Assembly (NCBI RefSeq): GCF_000968685.2
Contig: NZ_LAKD02000029.1
Span: 114,994 to 178,993, forward strand
Reading direction: 5' to 3'
Length of the DNA: 64,000 nt
From: Streptomyces antioxidans
GTDB taxonomy: Bacteria > Actinomycetota > Actinomycetes > Streptomycetales > Streptomycetaceae
The notes beneath the pieces were generated by a model, which was given only the letters and a program-made list of their open reading frames with translations, was not told the origin of the DNA and did not search any database. A program made the translations under genes and the position numbers. This document shows positions 7,652 through 16,625 of this stretch, piece by piece; the first letter of the stretch is position 1, and each line of letters starts with the position of its first letter.

Positions 7652-10255
7652 GTGCGTTTCCGTTCATCTTTCGCCAGATCCGTGGTCGCGACCGTGGCCT
7701 TGGCGCTTGGTGCGCTCGGTCTGCTGACCGCGCCCGGTCCGGCCGCGGCCGACACCCCCTCCGACGACCCCCCGGTCGTCCATGGCCTCCGCGGCGACTA
7801 CTACCTCCAGTCCGCCCCGGGGGCCTTCGACTTCCACGAGCTGAAGGCCACCAGCCTCGACCCCGCACTCGACTTCGCCAATCTGGATCCGCGGCTGCAG
7901 GCCACCACCGGACGGTCCGACGACGTCAGCGTCCGCTGGACCGGCCAGATCACACCGGAGCGCTCCGGCGCCCACACCTTCTCGATCACCGCCGACAACG
8001 GCTTCCGGCTGTGGATCGACGGCGAACCGGTCATCGACCACTGGGTGGACGACTGGGATCAGGAGCAGACCTCCCAGCCCGTCGAGCTCACCGCGGGCAA
8101 GGCGTATGACATCAAGGTCGAGTACTTCGAGCACTACGGCGGCTCCAACTTCCATCTGTCCTGGACCCCGCCGGGCGCGGCCAAGGCGCCCGTGCCCGCG
8201 TCCGCCTTCCGGCTGCCCGCCGACTTCGACTACGACGGCCCGGTGGCCAGCGCCGTCCAGCCCGACGGCCGGACGCTGCTGCTGGACTTCGCCCGGCCCC
8301 TGACCGCTCCCCCGGCCGATCTGGTGTCGCACCTGTCCGCCGTCATCGGCGGCGCGGAGTGGCCGCTCGGGCGCGTCCGGCTGGACGCGGCCGATCCGTC
8401 CCGGCTGCTGCTCTCCCTGAAGGAGCCGGTGGTGGGCCGCGGCGGCGAGGCCGTGGTGCGCTACGACGGCGAGGGCGGTCTCGAGGACGGCGACGGCGCC
8501 ATCGACCCGTATGTCTCCTTCGGCGGTAACGAGTCGACGTACCAGCTGAGCACGCCCTGGGCCAAGGACGTCGGCCCGGACAACGCCCACCCCGAGTACC
8601 CGCGCCCCCAGCTGACCCGTGGTCAGTGGCGCAACCTCAACGGCAGCTGGGAGTTCGCCGCCGCCAAGAAGGGCCAGAAGCCCCCGGTCGGGCAGCGGCT
8701 CAAGGAGCGGATCCTGGTGCCGTACCCGGTGGAGTCCGAGCTCTCCGGGGTGGAGCGCCACGAGGACCGCATGTGGTACCGGCGGACCTTCACCGTCCCG
8801 GACGGCTGGAAGGTCGGCGACGGCAAGCGGTTGCGGCTGAACTTCGACGCCGTCGACTGGCAGGCCGAGGTGTATGTGAACGGCACCCGGGTGGCCGGCC
8901 ACCGCGGCGGCTACGACCGGTTCAGCGCCGATGTCACCGACGCCCTGCGGCCCGGCCGCACCCAGGAGCTGATCGTCGGCGTCTACGACCCGACGGACGC
9001 GGCCGACGGCGAGAACCCGCCGATGGGCAAGCAGCGCCTCGACCCCAGCGGCATCTTCTACACCCCCTCCTCCGGGATCTGGCAGACCGTCTGGATGGAG
9101 CCGGTCGCCAGCGACCACGTGGACACCCTCAAGCTCACCCCGGACGTTCCGGGCAAGGCCCTCACCGCCGAGGTCCGCGGGGTCCGGGACGGGGTCCCGG
9201 TCACCGCGACCGCCTACGACGGGCGGCGCGCGGTCGGCACCGCCACCGGGCGCACCGGAAAGCCGCTGACCGTCCCCGTGCCCTCCCCGCATCTGTGGTC
9301 CCCCGACGATCCGCATCTGTACCGGCTGAAGGTGAGGGTCGGGCGGGGCGCCTCGGCGGACCGGGTGGAGAGCTACTTCGGCATGCGGAGCATCGCCGTC
9401 AAGGAGGTGGACGGCAAGCGGCGCACCGTGCTCAACGGAAAGCCGGTCTTCTCCATGGCCACCCTCGACCAGGGGTTCTGGCCCGACGGCCTGCACACCG
9501 CGCCGACCGACGAGGCCCTTGCGTACGACCTGAAGATGCACAAGAGCATGGGCTTCAACTCGGTGCGCAAACACATCAAGGTCGAGCCCGACCGCTGGTA
9601 CTACTGGGCGGACCGGCTGGGCCTGATGGTGTGGCAGGACATGCCCGCGATGAACACGGTCACCCCGTCCGAGAAGGCGCAGGCGCAGTACGAGCACGAG
9701 CTGAAGCGGATGATCGACCAGCACATCAGCAGTCCGTCGATCACCACCTGGGTGACCTTCAACGAGGGCTGGGGCCAGTACGGCGGCCCGAAGGTGCCCG
9801 AGCTCGCGAAGGGCTGGGACCCCACCCGGCTCATCAACGGCGCCAGCGGCTGGAACGACACCGGCAACGGCGACCTCGCCGATATCCACGCCTATCCAGG
9901 GCCGGGCGATCCGCGCCCGGACGCCTCACGGGCGGGGGTCACCGGCGAGTACGGCGGCCTCGGCCTGGCCGTCCCGGGGCATGCCTGGCCCGTGCAGCAC
10001 ACCTATGTCGGCGTGGACAAGGACCAGTACACCGATGAGTATCTGAAGCTGCTGGACAAGGTGCGCGGGCTGGTCGCGTGCAACGGCAGCAGCGGGGCCG
10101 TCTACACCCAGATCACGGATGTGGAGGGCGAGCTCAACGGGCTGCTCACCTATGACCGCAAGGAGATCAAGCCCGATGTGAAGCGGCTGCGCCAGGCCCA
10201 TCAGGCGCTGATCCGCGACGCGGCGGACCCGGCATCCATGGAGTGCACCGGCTAG
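7652..10255 (+). CDS. Secreted glycoside hydrolase family 2 protein with PA14 domain
   Basis: Exported 867-aa glycosidase. Residues 1-34 are a signal peptide (RFRSSFAR n-region, Ala/Leu core, AAADTP cleavage region). A PA14 carbohydrate-binding domain follows at about 43-180 (HGLRGDYYLQ through FHLSWTPPG). The GH2 jelly-roll sugar-binding domain is at about 310-470, an Ig-like domain at about 475-575, and the TIM barrel at about 580-830. The acid/base Glu is in TFNEGWGQYG (near residue 705); a nucleophile candidate is in TGEYGGLG (near 766). The GTG start at 7652 is fixed by AAGGAGG 4 nt upstream; the overlapping ATG at 7650 is out of frame. The family includes beta-galactosidases, glucuronidases and mannosidases; exact substrate is unknown, but plant or fungal polysaccharide breakdown is likely. 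Confidence 0.9.
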   Translation: MRFRSSFARSVVATVALALGALGLLTAPGPAAADTPSDDPPVVHGLRGDYYLQSAPGAFDFHELKATSLDPALDFANLDPRLQATTGRSDDVSVRWTGQITPERSGAHTFSITADNGFRLWIDGEPVIDHWVDDWDQEQTSQPVELTAGKAYDIKVEYFEHYGGSNFHLSWTPPGAAKAPVPASAFRLPADFDYDGPVASAVQPDGRTLLLDFARPLTAPPADLVSHLSAVIGGAEWPLGRVRLDAADPSRLLLSLKEPVVGRGGEAVVRYDGEGGLEDGDGAIDPYVSFGGNESTYQLSTPWAKDVGPDNAHPEYPRPQLTRGQWRNLNGSWEFAAAKKGQKPPVGQRLKERILVPYPVESELSGVERHEDRMWYRRTFTVPDGWKVGDGKRLRLNFDAVDWQAEVYVNGTRVAGHRGGYDRFSADVTDALRPGRTQELIVGVYDPTDAADGENPPMGKQRLDPSGIFYTPSSGIWQTVWMEPVASDHVDTLKLTPDVPGKALTAEVRGVRDGVPVTATAYDGRRAVGTATGRTGKPLTVPVPSPHLWSPDDPHLYRLKVRVGRGASADRVESYFGMRSIAVKEVDGKRRTVLNGKPVFSMATLDQGFWPDGLHTAPTDEALAYDLKMHKSMGFNSVRKHIKVEPDRWYYWADRLGLMVWQDMPAMNTVTPSEKAQAQYEHELKRMIDQHISSPSITTWVTFNEGWGQYGGPKVPELAKGWDPTRLINGASGWNDTGNGDLADIHAYPGPGDPRPDASRAGVTGEYGGLGLAVPGHAWPVQHTYVGVDKDQYTDEYLKLLDKVRGLVACNGSSGAVYTQITDVEGELNGLLTYDRKEIKPDVKRLRQAHQALIRDAADPASMECTG

Positions 10256-10277
10256 CCGCACGGCTCGGCCCATGCTG

Positions 10278-10316
10278 ATGACCCGCTCCGGGGGCGCGCC
10301 CCCCGGGGCGGGTCAT
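10278..10316. terminator. Strong bidirectional hairpin
   Basis: ATGACCCGC pairs with GCGGGTCAT and encloses a further GGGGG/CCCCC stem with a CGCG loop. It lies 22 bp after the GH2 stop codon and overlaps the last codons of the convergent TetR gene, so it probably ends both transcripts. Confidence 0.75.
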
Positions 10317-10978
10317 TGCGCCGCCAGCGCCTCGACGGCGGCCACCGTACGGTCCACCACCACGTCGTACAGCCTGCTCTGGGCCCGCGGCAGCCGCGCC
10401 AGCAGCGGGGCCACCGCCTCCCGCTCGTCCTGGGGGTACCGGGCCAGCGCCTCGGCCAGGGCATCCAGCTTGTGGGCGGAGACCGGGCCCCGGTGGGTCT
10501 CGTAGACCGCGTGGCCGATGACGGTGGAGCCGATGAGGGCCAGGGCCAGCGCGAGATCGTCCTCGGTCAGCTTCAGGGGGCGCAGCATCCGGGCGAGCGT
10601 GACCATGGAGGAGATCCGGGCGGGCTGCTGGGTGGCGGCCATATAGGGGAGCAGCTGGCGGTACGGCAGCAGATACTCGCGGCTGCCGTGCATCCAGGCG
10701 CGCAGCCGCTCCTGCCAGGTGTCCCCCGGCGGGTCCTTATGCTGGCCCTCGGCCAGGACGCGGTCGGCGACGGCCTGCAGGAGGTCATCGCGATCGGGGA
10801 AGTAGCGGTAGAGCGCCATGGGGGCGGAGCCGACCGCCTCGGCGACCCTCTTGACGGTCAGCGCGGTCTCCGGCTCGCGGACCGCGAGCTCCGCGGCGCT
10901 GCGGACGATCTGCTCACGCGACAGACGGGGTGGGCGCCCGCGTCCCCTGCGGACGGTCCCCTCCGCGGTGCCGGCCAT
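10313..10978 (-). CDS. TetR-family transcriptional regulator
   Basis: Repressor-type regulator of 221 aa. After a basic tail (RRGRGRPPRLSREQIV), the TetR helix-turn-helix spans about residues 18-70 with LTVKRVAEAVGSAPMALYRYFPDRDDLL. The C-terminal ligand domain ends with ALAAQ and resembles TetR_C groups with an R-x-YL-LP-YR region. ATG at 10978 has GAAAGGA 7 nt upstream. It is divergent from an acyl-CoA synthetase across 232 bp, which suggests that it controls that gene and senses an acyl or acyl-CoA ligand; this is inference from position. The gap is rich in GGCCGTACGG-type sequence but no unique operator stands out. Confidence 0.9.
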   Translation of the reverse strand: MAGTAEGTVRRGRGRPPRLSREQIVRSAAELAVREPETALTVKRVAEAVGSAPMALYRYFPDRDDLLQAVADRVLAEGQHKDPPGDTWQERLRAWMHGSREYLLPYRQLLPYMAATQQPARISSMVTLARMLRPLKLTEDDLALALALIGSTVIGHAVYETHRGPVSAHKLDALAEALARYPQDEREAVAPLLARLPRAQSRLYDVVVDRTVAAVEALAAQ

Positions 10979-11210
10979 CCGGTGTCCTTTCGCTCGCCCC
11001 CGTCGTGCCAGGCCCCAAGGCTACGCAAGGCCGCTCGGGCGCCGCTCGTGGCCGTACGGCACGTGGAACCCGGGGCCGTACGGGGCCGTGGGCCTCGTGG
11101 CCGCTGACACCGTGAGCAGTCTCGTCGCCGTCCGAGACCTTGAACGCCGCCCCGCGCCGTGTCAGCGTGACGCCCTGTCCGGCCCGTCCGAGCCCCCGGG
11201 AGACCTCACG

Positions 11211-12818
11211 ATGACCGCATCCGACCTGCCCGTGGACATCGTGCGCGCCCGCCGCCACGGCATCGCCGATCTGCTGGCCCGCACCGCGGCCCGGCTGCCC
11301 GCCAGGACGGCGGTCGTCGAAGGCCCGCTGCGCCAGACCTACGGCGAGCTGGACGCGCTGGTGAGCCGGACGGCCGGGGCCCTGGCGGTACGCGGCATCG
11401 CCCGGGGAGACCGGGTGGTGCTCTTCGCCCGCAACTCCCACGGCTTCGTGGTGGCGTACTTCGCGCTGGCCCGGCTGGGCGCGGTGTCGGTGCCGGTCAA
11501 CTTCATGCTCACCACGTCCGAAGTGGCGTATGTCCTGGACCATTCGGGAGCGGTCGGGATCATCGCGGGTGCGGATCTGCTGGATGTCGCCGAGGGCGCG
11601 CTGGCCGAGGCCGCGCCGCCCCGGATCGCGCTCCGCGCGGCCCTGGGAGGCGGGCGCGAGGGGTGGGAGGACTTCGCCGCGCTGGGCGCGGAGCGGGGGC
11701 ATCCGGTGCCCGATCCCGCCCTGGCGGACGACGATCCGGTACAGCTGATGTACACCTCGGGGACCGAGTCGCGCCCCAAGGGCGCGATCATGACGAGCCG
11801 CAATCTGATCGCGCAGTATCAGACGGCGATCGTGGACGGCGGGATGTCGGCCGACGATGTCGAGATCCATGCGCTGCCGCTCTACCACTGCGCCCAGCTG
11901 CACGCCTTCCTCACCCCCGACATCCAGCTGGGCGCCACCTGTCTGGTGCTGCCGGGTCCGGACCCGGCGACGCTGCTGGCCACGATCGAGGCGGAGCGGG
12001 TGACCAAGCTGTTCGCCCCACCCACGGTGTGGATCGCGCTGCTGCGCCATCCGGAGTTCGCGACCCGCGATCTGTCGTCGCTGACGAAGGGGTACTACGG
12101 GGCGGCGCCGATGCCGGTCGCGGTGCTGGCCGAACTGCGCGGGCGGCTGCCGGGGCTGGCGCTCCACAACTTCTACGGCCAGACCGAGATGTCCCCGATC
12201 GCGACCGTGCTGGGCCCGGCCGACCAGGAGCGCAAGGCCGGTTCGGCGGGGCGGGCCGCGCTGAACGTCGAGACGCGGGTGGTGGACGAGGCGGACCGGC
12301 CGGTGGGGCCGGGCGCGGTCGGCGAGATCGTGCACCGGGGCCCGCACACCATGCTCGGCTACTGGCGGGACCCCGAGCGCACCGCGGAGGCGTTCCGGGG
12401 CGGCTGGTTCCACAGCGGCGATCTGGGGGTGCTGGACGAGGAGGGGTTCCTGACGATCGTCGACCGCAAGAAGGACATGGTCAACAGCGGTGGGGAGAAC
12501 GTCTCGGGGCGTGAGGTGGAGGAGGCCGTCCACGCCCATCCGGCGGTCGCCGAGGTCGCGGTGTTCGGGGTGCCGCATCCGTACTGGATCGAGGCGGTGA
12601 CCGCGGTGGTGGTGGCCAAACCGGGCCATGAGGTGACCGCCGAGGAGATCGTCGCCCACTGCCGGGCGCGGCTCGCGGGGTTCAAGGTGCCCAAGTTCGT
12701 CCGGCTCGCCGGGGCGCTGCCGAAGAATCCCAGCGGCAAGATCCTCAAGCGGGAACTGCGGGAGATCTACCGGGACACGGCCGGGGAGCCGGGCGGCGAC
12801 CGGGGCGGCCATATTTGA
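11211..12818 (+). CDS. AMP-forming acyl-CoA synthetase (ANL superfamily)
   Basis: Activates a carboxylic acid to acyl-AMP and then acyl-CoA; 535 aa, soluble. The P-loop-like A3 motif is MYTSGTESRPKGAI (near residue 182), the A5 motif is NFYGQTEMSP (near 320), the A7/A8 region is GWFHSGDLGVLDEEGF and DRKKDMVNSGGENV (near 402-430), and the A10 lysine is in PKNPSGKILKRE (near 510). ATG at 11211 has GGGAGA 8 nt upstream. The protein resembles fatty-acid or crotonobetaine/long-chain acyl-CoA ligases. A divergent TetR gene upstream and an MFS exporter gene 96 bp downstream flank it. The acid substrate is not predictable from sequence alone. Confidence 0.9.
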   Translation: MTASDLPVDIVRARRHGIADLLARTAARLPARTAVVEGPLRQTYGELDALVSRTAGALAVRGIARGDRVVLFARNSHGFVVAYFALARLGAVSVPVNFMLTTSEVAYVLDHSGAVGIIAGADLLDVAEGALAEAAPPRIALRAALGGGREGWEDFAALGAERGHPVPDPALADDDPVQLMYTSGTESRPKGAIMTSRNLIAQYQTAIVDGGMSADDVEIHALPLYHCAQLHAFLTPDIQLGATCLVLPGPDPATLLATIEAERVTKLFAPPTVWIALLRHPEFATRDLSSLTKGYYGAAPMPVAVLAELRGRLPGLALHNFYGQTEMSPIATVLGPADQERKAGSAGRAALNVETRVVDEADRPVGPGAVGEIVHRGPHTMLGYWRDPERTAEAFRGGWFHSGDLGVLDEEGFLTIVDRKKDMVNSGGENVSGREVEEAVHAHPAVAEVAVFGVPHPYWIEAVTAVVVAKPGHEVTAEEIVAHCRARLAGFKVPKFVRLAGALPKNPSGKILKRELREIYRDTAGEPGGDRGGHI

Positions 12819-12843
12819 CGTACCTGTTACGCAAAATTATGCG
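12815..12843 (+). promoter_or_regulatory. Candidate promoter with overlapping palindrome for the MFS gene
   Basis: TTGACG (12815-12820) and TATGCG (12838-12843) are spaced 17 bp and form a moderate -35/-10 pair. The near-palindrome CGCAAAATTATGCG (12830-12843) overlaps the -10 hexamer. This AT-rich patch stands out in the local sequence, so repressor control of the exporter is plausible. Confidence 0.5.
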
Positions 12844-12914
12844 ACACTGCTGCCGCACTCTCGACACCGCTGCGGCACCGAAGCGAATCGGCCCTGCCCC
12901 GACGAAGGACCACC

Positions 12915-14408
12915 GTGACCTCCTCATCTCCGACCCCCGACGCCCCCGAAGCGGCGATGACCGCCCACCCGCCGCGCTCCGGTCCGGTGGTCGCCGTCCT
13001 GGCGTTCGGCGGGATCGTCGTCTCCCTGATGCAGACCCTGGTGGTGCCGCTGGTCCCGGACCTTCCCGGGCTGCTGCACACTTCGGCCTCCGACGCCTCC
13101 TGGGCGATCACCGCGACGCTGCTCGCCGGTGCCGTGGCCACCCCGGTCCTCGGCAGGCTCGGCGATATGTACGGCAAGCGGCGGACGCTGCTGCTCAGCC
13201 TGTCGATGCTGGTGGTCGGATCGGTGGTGTGCGCACTCTCCGACACCCTCACGCCGATGATCGTCGGCCGGGCGCTCCAGGGCTTCTCCGCAGGCGTGAT
13301 CCCGCTGGGCATCAGCATCATGCGCGATGAACTGCCCGCCGAACGGCTCGGCTCGGCGATGGCCCTGATGAGCTCCTCGCTGGGCGTGGGCGGCGCCCTC
13401 GGCCTGCCCGGGGCCGCGGTGCTGGCCGAACACGCCGACTGGCACGTGCTGTTCTGGGTCTCGGCGAGCCTGGGCACGGTGGTGATCGCGCTGGTGCTGG
13501 CGCTCGTACCGGAGTCCCCGGTGCGCGGCGGCGGGCGGTTCGACCTGGTGGGTGCCGTCGGACTGTCGGCCGGGCTGCTCTGTCTGCTGCTGGCCATCTC
13601 CAAGGGCGCCGACTGGGGCTGGGCGAGCGGCGCCACCACCGGGCTGTTCGCCGCGGCGGTGGTCGTCCTGCTGCTGTGGAGCCGCTGGGAGCTGCGGGTG
13701 AGCGGGCCGCTGGTGGATCTGCGCACCACGGTGCGCCGTCAGGTGCTGCTGACCAATCTGGCCTCCATCGTCATCGGCTTCGCGATGTTCGGGATGTCGC
13801 TGGTGCTGCCGCAGCTGCTGCAGATGCCCGAGGCCACGGGGTACGGACTGGGCCAGTCGATGATGACCGCCGGTCTGTGCCTGGGCCCGTCCGGTCTGGT
13901 GATGATGGCGATCTCCCCGCTGTCCGCGCGGATCACGGCCACCTCGGGCCCCAAGACATCGCTGATGCTCGGCGCCGGGGTGATCGCCGTCGGCTACGGC
14001 ACGGGCATCTTCCTGATGGACGCCGTATGGCAGATCGTGGTCATCTCGTGTGTGATCGGCGCCGGGATCGGCTTCGCGTACTCCGCCATGCCCGCGCTGA
14101 TCATGTCGGCGGTGCCGGTGTCCGAGACGGGCGCGGCCAACGGCCTCAACACCCTGATGCGGTCCATCGGGACCTCCACCGCCAGTGCGGTGGTCGGCGT
14201 CGTCCTCGCCCATATGACCACCGCGTTCGGACCCGTCCAGCTCCCGTCCCTGGATGGCTTCCGCACCGCCTTCGCGATCGGCGGCGGGGGCGCGCTGCTG
14301 GCGCTCGCGGTCGCCTCGCTGCTGCCGGGCCGCCGTCCTGACCGGCTCACGGCCACCCCGGACGCCCCGGAGCGGCCCGGCACGGCGGAGCCGGTGGCGG
14401 GCCGCTGA
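12915..14408 (+). CDS. MFS drug-efflux-type transporter (DHA2-like)
   Basis: Proton-driven exporter of 497 aa with about 13-14 transmembrane helices from residue 25 to 475. Motif A is GRLGDMYGKRR (near residue 77-87) and motif C-like Gly/Pro spacing occurs in LGVGGALGLPGAAVL (near 158), typical of antiporters of the EmrB/QacA type. The start is GTG 12915, with GAAGGA 5 nt upstream. The C-terminal tail is polar and Pro-rich. A palindrome overlapping its promoter suggests a local repressor, but no regulator gene is adjacent. A perfect hairpin follows at 14445-14471. Substrate is unknown; multidrug export is the family default. Confidence 0.87.
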   Translation: MTSSSPTPDAPEAAMTAHPPRSGPVVAVLAFGGIVVSLMQTLVVPLVPDLPGLLHTSASDASWAITATLLAGAVATPVLGRLGDMYGKRRTLLLSLSMLVVGSVVCALSDTLTPMIVGRALQGFSAGVIPLGISIMRDELPAERLGSAMALMSSSLGVGGALGLPGAAVLAEHADWHVLFWVSASLGTVVIALVLALVPESPVRGGGRFDLVGAVGLSAGLLCLLLAISKGADWGWASGATTGLFAAAVVVLLLWSRWELRVSGPLVDLRTTVRRQVLLTNLASIVIGFAMFGMSLVLPQLLQMPEATGYGLGQSMMTAGLCLGPSGLVMMAISPLSARITATSGPKTSLMLGAGVIAVGYGTGIFLMDAVWQIVVISCVIGAGIGFAYSAMPALIMSAVPVSETGAANGLNTLMRSIGTSTASAVVGVVLAHMTTAFGPVQLPSLDGFRTAFAIGGGGALLALAVASLLPGRRPDRLTATPDAPERPGTAEPVAGR

Positions 14409-14444
14409 CCTACGGACTACCGGGGTGCCCGGTGACAAGGGCTT

Positions 14445-14471
14445 CACCCCGGACCCCCGAGGTCCGGGGTG
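14445..14471 (+). terminator. Perfect hairpin after the MFS gene
   Basis: CACCCCGGACC and GGTCCGGGGTG form an 11-bp perfect stem with a 5-nt loop, 37 bp past the MFS stop codon. There is no T-run, as is common for Streptomyces terminators. Confidence 0.75.
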
Positions 14472-14569
14472 GAGCCCCAGTTGTTGGAATACGGGGGTTT
14501 TGTCGGGACAGGACGCATACGGGCCATCATCTGGACAGCGGTTGACGGAACGGGCCCCCGCGGTGCTGA

Positions 14570-14656
14570 ATGATGCGAGTGAGGACTGAGCTGCCCCTGG
14601 TCACCCGCGACCACATCGACTTCGGTCGGGTGTGGTCCGCCTCCTGTTCCGGCTGA
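14570..14656 (+). CDS. Cysteine-containing leader peptide (sulfur-gene type)
   Basis: A 28-aa reading frame, MMRVRTELPLVTRDHIDFGR followed by VWSASCSG and a stop. The TR-x-HID-x-x-R-x-x-SA-x-C pattern is the signature of short leader peptides found upstream of sulfur-assimilation genes in Streptomyces, where Cys codons near the end are thought to couple translation to cysteine supply. It starts at ATG 14570 or the adjacent ATG 14573; no good Shine-Dalgarno sequence is visible. The stop codon is 170 nt before the LLM monooxygenase start, which leaves room for an attenuator, though no clean terminator/antiterminator pair was identified. The rest of the 14409-14826 gap holds only the MFS terminator and this frame. 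The family match is recognition by motif; regulation is inferred. Confidence 0.72.
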   Translation: MMRVRTELPLVTRDHIDFGRVWSASCSG

Positions 14657-14826
14657 CCCGGCAGCGGGCCGTCCGACCGGCCGCCCTCCTCTGATCCAGG
14701 GCCCTCGCCCGTCGCTCCCCGCGCCCGACGCGCCGTCAGCCCCGGCACCGAAGCCACTCTCCGGGGCCCACGGCGCTTCCCGCGTTCCCCCTTCCCCGGC
14801 TTCTCCGCCCTCCGAAAGGTCACCCC

Positions 14827-15960
14827 ATGCCCGTGGAGTTCCTCGGCATCGCCGCCACCAACGACGGCTCCGAGACCGGGCCGCGCTCCGGCGCGGCCTT
14901 CGACAAGGAGTACACCCTGCGGCTCGCCCGGGCCCATGAGGACCACGGCTGGGACCGGGTGCTGTTCGCCTACGGCTCCGGATCGCCCGATCCCGCGCCC
15001 GCCGCCGCGTACATAGCCGCCAGTCTTGACCGGCTCCAGCTCCTGCTGGCCCACCGGCCCAACGTCTCCTATCCGACATACGCGGCGAAGACGTTCGCCA
15101 CGCTCGACCAGATCAGCGACGGCCGGTTGACGGTGCACTTCATCACCGGCGGCAACGACCACGAGCAGCGGCGCGAGGGCGACACCCACACCAAGGACGA
15201 GCGCTACGCGCGCACCCGCGAGTACATACGGATCGTCAAGAAGATCTGGACCACCCATGAGCCCTTCGACCACGAGGGCGAGCACTACCGCTTCCACGAC
15301 TTCGTCAGCGACGTCTTCCCGGTCCAGCGGCCGCGCCCGGGCGTCTCCTTCGGCGGCTCCTCCCCCGCGGCCTACGCGGCCGGCGGCGCCGAGGCCGACA
15401 TCTACTGCCTGTGGGGCGAACCGCTGGAGCGGACCGCCGAGCAGATCGCGGCGGTGAGGGCGGCCGCAGCCGCGGCCGGGCGGAGCGATGTGCCGAGGAT
15501 CCAGGTGGCGTTCCGGCCGATCATCGCCCCGACCGAGGAGTTGGCCTGGGAGAAGGCCCACCGCACGGTGGACGCCATCCGCGCCCGCAAGGAGCGGGGC
15601 GAGGCGACGACCGTGCGCCACCACCGCAGGGGCGCCCCGGAGAACACCGGTTCACAGCGGCTGCTCTCCATCGCCGAGGCGGGCGAGCGCTACGACCGGG
15701 CGCTGTGGACCCCGACCGCCGCCGCCACCGGTGGCGCGGGCAACTCCAACGCCCTGGTGGGCACGCCGGAGACGGTGGCGCAGGCGCTGCTGGACTACTA
15801 CGACCTGGGCGTGGACATCCTCTCCGCGCGCGGCTACGACCTGCTGGGCGACGCGATCGACTTCGGCCGCCACGTCATCCCGATCGTCCGCGAAGAGGTC
15901 GCCAAGCGGGACGCCGAGCGCGCGGCCCGGGGCCCGCAGACCCTCGCGGCGGTGCGCTGA
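14827..15960 (+). CDS. LLM-class flavin-dependent monooxygenase (SsuD/CmoJ-like)
   Basis: FMNH2-dependent monooxygenase of the bacterial luciferase fold, 377 aa, cytoplasmic. The pattern MPVEFLGIAATND at the start, the AYIAASLDRLQLLLAHRP strand region (near residue 60), the GRLTVHFITGGNDHEQRREGD segment (near 101-120) and FGGSSPAAYAAGGAEADIY (near 177) match alkanesulfonate monooxygenases and related enzymes that cleave C-S bonds. ATG at 14827 follows AAAGGT. The stop overlaps the start of a GNAT acetyltransferase by one base (TGATG), so the two are translationally coupled. With the upstream Cys leader peptide, a role in releasing sulfur from an organosulfur compound is likely. It could be SsuD-like, but no ssuABC genes are adjacent. 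Confidence 0.85.
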   Translation: MPVEFLGIAATNDGSETGPRSGAAFDKEYTLRLARAHEDHGWDRVLFAYGSGSPDPAPAAAYIAASLDRLQLLLAHRPNVSYPTYAAKTFATLDQISDGRLTVHFITGGNDHEQRREGDTHTKDERYARTREYIRIVKKIWTTHEPFDHEGEHYRFHDFVSDVFPVQRPRPGVSFGGSSPAAYAAGGAEADIYCLWGEPLERTAEQIAAVRAAAAAAGRSDVPRIQVAFRPIIAPTEELAWEKAHRTVDAIRARKERGEATTVRHHRRGAPENTGSQRLLSIAEAGERYDRALWTPTAAATGGAGNSNALVGTPETVAQALLDYYDLGVDILSARGYDLLGDAIDFGRHVIPIVREEVAKRDAERAARGPQTLAAVR

Positions 15961-16448
15961 TGACCTCCGTGGCCGAGCCCCCGCCCCAGCTGACGGTGGT
16001 CGGGGTGACCGTGGACGATCCACGGGTCGAACCACTGCTGCGCGAGCTGGCGCATGAGTACTCCACCCGCTACGGCAGGGCCGCCGACAGTGAGCTGAGC
16101 CGCTATCCGGCCGAGGAGTTCGCCCCGCCGCAGGGGGAGTTGCTTCTGCTGCTGGAGGGCGGTGAGCCGGTCGCCGGGGGCGCCTACCGGCGGTATGACG
16201 AGCGGACGGCGGAGCTCAAGCGGATCTGGACGCACTCGGGCCACCGGCGGCGCGGGCTGGCCCGCCGGGTGGTGGCGGAGCTCGAGCGGTCGGCCGCCGA
16301 GCGCGGCTACGGCCGGATCTACCTCACCACCGGGCCCCGCCAGCCGGAGGCGCGGGGGCTGTATCTGGCCACCGGCTACACCCCGCTGTTCGATGTCTCG
16401 GCCGACCCGGAGACCATCGGCCCGCTCCCGTTCGAAAAGGGGCTGTAG
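15960..16448 (+). CDS. GNAT-family N-acetyltransferase
   Basis: Acetyl-CoA-dependent acyltransferase of 162 aa with a single GNAT domain. The acetyl-CoA pyrophosphate-binding motif is HRRRGLARRVV (residues about 94-104, R-x-x-G-x-A form), preceded by the AELKRIWTH beta-4 strand. The C-terminal GLYLATGYTPLFDVS stretch is typical. Its start codon overlaps the monooxygenase stop codon. Pairing of an LLM monooxygenase with a GNAT enzyme and an amino-acid ABC transporter recalls the Bacillus S-alkylcysteine pathway, in which N-acetylation precedes oxidative C-S cleavage. By analogy this enzyme may acetylate an S-substituted cysteine; that is inference. A hairpin terminator follows at 16483-16513. 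Confidence 0.85.
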   Translation: MTSVAEPPPQLTVVGVTVDDPRVEPLLRELAHEYSTRYGRAADSELSRYPAEEFAPPQGELLLLLEGGEPVAGGAYRRYDERTAELKRIWTHSGHRRRGLARRVVAELERSAAERGYGRIYLTTGPRQPEARGLYLATGYTPLFDVSADPETIGPLPFEKGL

Positions 16449-16482
16449 GCCCGGCGGAGCGCTCTCCGCCAACGCGCGTCAG

Positions 16483-16513
16483 TCCGTCCGCCCGGCCGCT
16501 CCGGGTGGACGGA
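16483..16513 (+). terminator. Hairpin terminator after the GNAT gene
   Basis: TCCGTCCGCCCGG and CCGGGTGGACGGA form a 13-bp stem with one G-U pair and a 5-nt loop, 35 bp after the GNAT stop codon. It separates the monooxygenase-GNAT unit from the ABC transporter unit. Confidence 0.75.
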
Positions 16514-16531
16514 CACATTCCCCCGTTTACG

Positions 16532-16551
16532 GTTGACCGTTCTGTGTCAAC
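16532..16551. promoter_or_regulatory. Inverted repeat GTTGAC-N8-GTCAAC upstream of the ABC operon
   Basis: Perfect 6-bp arms with an 8-bp spacer, about 75 bp before the permease start. The region 16520-16600 is AT-richer than its surroundings and contains TAGGAT at 16580-16585 as a possible -10. This is a plausible promoter/operator region for the transporter genes. Confidence 0.45.
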
Positions 16552-16625
16552 TGTTGCGGGGCGCCGGTGGGTGCGGTTTTAGGATGCGGTAATTCTGCCG
16601 CGACCCGACCGTCCGAAGGCATGCC

